Assembly (NCBI GenBank): GCA_964589725.1
Contig: CAZPUJ010000511.1
Span: 1-7,543 of the forward strand
Direction: 5' to 3'
DNA: 7,543 nucleotides
From: CAYSHJ01 sp964589725
GTDB taxonomy: Bacteria > Planctomycetota > Planctomycetia > Planctomycetales > Planctomycetaceae
In this document: positions 6,401 to 7,543 of the stretch, piece by piece
Layout: each line of letters opens with the position of its first letter
How positions within the stretch are numbered: the stretch's first letter is position 1
Translations under genes and position numbers: made by a program
Notes under the pieces: generated by a model
Told to the model about the DNA's origin: nothing
What the model saw: the letters and a program-made list of their open reading frames with translations, nothing else
Database searches by the model: none

Positions 6401-6832
6401 ACGGCAAGCTGGGATCGGACGGTGAAGGTCTGGGACGCCATGAACGGTCAGGAGACTCTCACTTTGATAGGGCACACCCACATCGTCAGCAGCGTGGCGT
6501 TTAGCGCGAATGGAAAACTGCTGGCATCGGCCAGCTACGACCAGACGGTGAAGGTGTGGAACACCACAAATGGTCAAGAGACGCTCACGTTGAAAGGACA
6601 CACCAACCAAGTCATGAGCGTGGCGTTTAGCGCGGACGGGAAACGACTGGCGTCAGCCAGTCAGGATCAATCGGTGAAGGTGTGGGACGCCACGAGCGGT
6701 CAGGAGACGCTCACGCTGAAAGGGCACGCCGGCTGGGTTAACAGCGTGGCGTTTAGCCCAGACGGGAAACGGCTGGCGTCGGCCAGCGCCGATGGGACGG
6801 TGAAGGTGTGGGACGCGACGCCGCGTCCGTGA
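3434..6832 (+). CDS. Membrane Ser/Thr protein kinase with zinc ribbon and 14 WD40 repeats
   Basis: This 1132-residue protein starts with a zinc ribbon (C7-x2-C10, C23-x2-C26). The kinase domain covers about residues 87-360: glycine loop 'ARGGMGVVYKA' (96-106), ATP-binding K118, catalytic H209-R210-D211 with 'LKPGN', metal-binding D229-F230-G231, then 'GTPSYMPPEQARGE' and 'SDVYSLGAVL'. All catalytic residues are present, so it should be active. A membrane helix follows at about 376-398, then a charged coiled coil rich in 'KRAD-KAAEA' units (about 400-470) and the linker 'RGFEWHYWNRL'. Residues 525-1132 are 14 WD40 repeats. The kinase is likely cytoplasmic and the coiled coil and propellers likely outside the inner membrane, acting as sensor or docking surface. 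ATG 3434 is chosen over 3386 because GGAG at 3422-3425 lies eight bases upstream and the zinc ribbon starts right after it. The first codons of the longer frame overlap the upstream repeat's last base. It is probably the partner of the sigma factor gene; the ligand and substrates are unknown. Confidence 0.95.
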   Translation: MSDSKTCPDCGTALPPDAPMGVCPKCLLKVGMRDSVADTANEATLITNGQLLADSPTIPPTEHDRGVRVSAAEIGTAEIGTKVRYFGDYELLSEIARGGMGVVYKARQVKLNRVVAMKMILAGQFASQEDVRRFYVEAEAAAKLSHPNIVPVFEVGQHEQQHYFSMGFVDGKSLAHRIAQGVLEPREAARLLKDVASAIAYAHIEGVIHRDLKPGNILIDKDGTPRVTDFGLAKRVEGEASGLTVTGQILGTPSYMPPEQARGESAEVSYLSDVYSLGAVLCCLVTGRPPFQAANAVETLLQVMSREPVSPRQLNASVPLDLETIILKCLEKVPSRRYASAQHLVDELTRFLEGRPILARPVSAAERGWRLCRRHPAIASLTAGIAASLVIGTLVSWSYAQVANANAKRADDKAAEATTNEKRADEKAAEAIVEKKRADLKTDEALASAKKAQIEKDRADAKADEARRSLYATRMNLAQMSWEDSRLTRVLALLKQYEPQPGDEDLRGFEWHYWNRLAHSYQLNLEGHTSAVTSVAFSPDGKRLASACGDLMRKPGEVIVWDAMSGQIMLTLKGHTSGVTSVAFSPDGKWLASASGDVISPLLPQPGEVKVWDATSGEVLFTLNGHTGPISCVAFSADGKRLASAGGKALGYDIPGEVKVWDTTSGQETLTLQGHTGFVTSVAFSADGKRLASGSQDQTVKVWDATSGQETLTLKGHTLFVLSVAFSPDGKRLASASWDRAVKVWDATSGQEALTFKGHNSMVSSVVFSPDGKRLASASQDDTVKVWDATSGQDILTLNGHIAWVVGVAFSADGKRLASASMDRTVKVWDVTSSQESLTLKGHINVVTSVAFSTDGKRLASASQDKTVKVWDATSGQATLSLKGGPNEFFESVAFSPDGKRLASACADQTQTVKVWDATSGQATLTLKGHTERVRCVVFSPDGKWLASASDDLTVKVWHATSGQESLTLKGHTAAITSVAFSADGKRLATASWDRTVKVWDAMNGQETLTLIGHTHIVSSVAFSANGKLLASASYDQTVKVWNTTNGQETLTLKGHTNQVMSVAFSADGKRLASASQDQSVKVWDATSGQETLTLKGHAGWVNSVAFSPDGKRLASASADGTVKVWDATPRP
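5006..6829 (+). repeat. 14 tandem WD40-coding units, mostly 126 bases each
   Basis: The unit encodes L-K-G-H-T, five variable residues, 'VAFSPDGKRLASAS', a short loop, and 'TVKVWDATSGQETLT'. Units 4-8 and 10-13 are exactly 42 codons. Units 1, 2 and 3 are 47, 51 and 49 codons, unit 9 is 45, and the last is cut to 38 by the stop. Codon-level similarity between units is very high (for example GTGGCGTTTAGC and AAACGGCTGGCGTC recur), indicating recent duplication or homogenisation by recombination. Fourteen units fit two seven-bladed propellers. The GC-rich repetition also yields long open frames on the opposite strand, which are artefacts. Confidence 0.93.
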
Positions 6833-6855
6833 ACCGACACGATTCGCAGTGATTG

Positions 6856-6880
6856 AGGTCCGCACAACCGACACGGACCT
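6856..6880 (+). other. Weak hairpin after the kinase gene
   Basis: AGGTCCG at 6856-6862 pairs with CGGACCT at 6874-6880, leaving an 11-base loop, 24 bases after the kinase stop codon. No T-tract follows, so a terminator role is doubtful. It is the only structure seen between the kinase gene and the next gene. Confidence 0.3.
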
Positions 6881-6949
6881 TGTCGTCGAGAAACGCAGAA
6901 AAAGTGCCGGATGAGCGGCACCGTCAACGAAACCCGCAGGAACACCAAG

Positions 6950-7264
6950 ATGCTTGATGTCATCAATGGAATCGCCGACCTGATGTGGAACTCCTCTCAA
7001 AGCAACAAGATCGCCGACCTGAATCGGGAGGTCGATCGGCTCAAGCAGTCCGCCCGCTCGTCGGCAGTGACAGACCCGACTCAGGCTCAATTCGAGGCGC
7101 TCCGGGCGGCAAACGGTGAGCTGCGCTTGTATGTCGCCACGCTGTTCCGGGTGTTGGAGCACAAAGGGATTATCGGGCGTGATGACTTGGTCAAAATTTT
7201 GCAACAGATCGACGAGGAGGACGGACGACGCGATCAGTCCTACGGCGGCGATGTGCTGCCCTGA
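6950..7264 (+). CDS. Small conserved-type protein of unknown function
   Basis: This 104-residue, mostly helical, soluble protein has no signal peptide or membrane segment. The N-terminal part 'MLDVINGIADLMWN' is followed by a charged helix with coiled-coil character ('IADLNREVDRLKQSA') and a C-terminal segment 'NGELRLYVATLFRVLEHKGIIGRDDLVKILQQID'. I associate the ELRLYVATLFR-KG pattern with short uncharacterised proteins found in several bacterial phyla, but cannot name a family. Two starts compete: ATG 6911 (117 residues, weak upstream signal) and ATG 6950. I prefer 6950 because CAGGAA at 6937-6942 is well spaced before it and the residues before M14 look unconserved. The gene starts 117 bases after the kinase stop, on the same strand, and may share its transcript. 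Its role is unknown; a coiled-coil partner of another protein is possible. Confidence 0.7.
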   Translation: MLDVINGIADLMWNSSQSNKIADLNREVDRLKQSARSSAVTDPTQAQFEALRAANGELRLYVATLFRVLEHKGIIGRDDLVKILQQIDEEDGRRDQSYGGDVLP

Positions 7265-7357
7265 CGGCGACCGTGATGCAACTCTTTGATCCCATAAGTT
7301 GTTGCCGTTGAGTCAAGTTTGCAGTTCATCCGCGGAAGCGATTTGGTAGCCGCGCTC

Positions 7358-7522
7358 GCCAAGAGCGTGGGTTTTCCGCGACATCCCCCCACGCTCTTGG
7401 CCAGCCTGTTGATTAAGTCGCCCCTGAGCTTGCCTCAGGGGTTCAAGCGTTTCTGCACTACTCGAATTCCTCGGGAAAAACGTAGTGCAGAAACGCGTAA
7501 ACCGCCGAGGTGAACTCGGCGG
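7358..7522. repeat. Cluster of four consecutive perfect hairpins
   Basis: Four stems without mismatches follow one another. The first pairs 7358-7371 (GCCAAGAGCGTGGG) with 7388-7401, 14 bp, loop 16. The second pairs 7421-7428 (CCCCTGAG) with 7434-7441, 8 bp, loop 5. The third pairs 7447-7461 (GCGTTTCTGCACTAC) with 7482-7496, 15 bp, loop 20. The fourth pairs 7502-7509 (CCGCCGAG) with 7515-7522, 8 bp, loop 5. The stems are unrelated to each other in sequence. No T-run follows any of them, so they are not plain terminators. The preceding stretch 7265-7357 shows nothing recognisable. A short open frame across the hairpins (7319-7513) has no ribosome binding site and follows the repeat composition, so I do not call it a gene. 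Confidence 0.85.
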
Positions 7523-7543
7523 CGGATTAATTCAACAAGCTCT

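Noticed and set aside
5363..6610. A 415-codon open frame on the minus strand
   Set aside because: It lies entirely opposite the WD40 repeats; its repeated 'GVPHLHR' units mirror the 126-base periodicity of the kinase gene and it has no domain of its own.
7319..7513. 64-codon frame across the hairpin cluster
   Set aside because: The start has no ribosome binding signal and the coding content is dictated by the palindromes.

Overview
The window looks like a chromosomal segment from a planctomycete. The main reasons are an ECF sigma factor with the planctomycetal 'TTQWSLVL' N-terminus next to a giant Ser/Thr kinase (zinc ribbon, kinase, one membrane helix, coiled coil, WD40), lipocalin-like DUF1579-type secreted proteins in several copies, and intergenic spaces packed with long inverted repeats. 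All supported genes are on the + strand. Base composition is moderately GC-rich. No tRNA, rRNA, CRISPR array or transposase was seen. Family names come from recognition of motifs by eye; no search was run.

Left region (1-2116). A DUF1579-like gene enters from outside the window and ends at 358. A large inverted repeat follows (356-455), then a GxxExxY-family gene with PD-(D/E)XK nuclease-like residues (491-868), a second inverted repeat of the same family (881-962), and a short DUF4177-like gene (991-1230). Next comes a 56-codon remnant (1242-1412) that is a gapless, diverged copy of the 3' end of the first gene, then an intact secreted DUF1579-like gene (1444-1968) and a third inverted repeat (2037-2115). 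The layout suggests an old array of DUF1579-like paralogs broken up by accessory DNA. The GxxExxY gene bracketed by two copies of one inverted-repeat family is the best candidate for an undescribed mobile or self-propagating unit.

Central region (2218-6832). The ECF sigma factor gene is followed, after a 469-base spacer, by the kinase gene. The spacer is mostly a nested palindrome (3025-3386) with a perfect 26-bp hairpin at its centre. The kinase has 14 WD40 repeats, the number needed for two seven-bladed propellers, and probably exposes them outside the cytoplasmic membrane. The likely joint role is signal sensing by the propellers and coiled coil, phosphorylation by the cytoplasmic kinase, and a transcriptional output through the sigma factor. 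That pathway is inferred from the pairing, not shown by the sequence.

Right region (6833-7543). A small conserved-type protein of unknown function lies at 6950-7264. The remaining DNA contains four consecutive perfect hairpins between 7358 and 7522, with no convincing gene. Positions 7265-7357 hold nothing I recognise.
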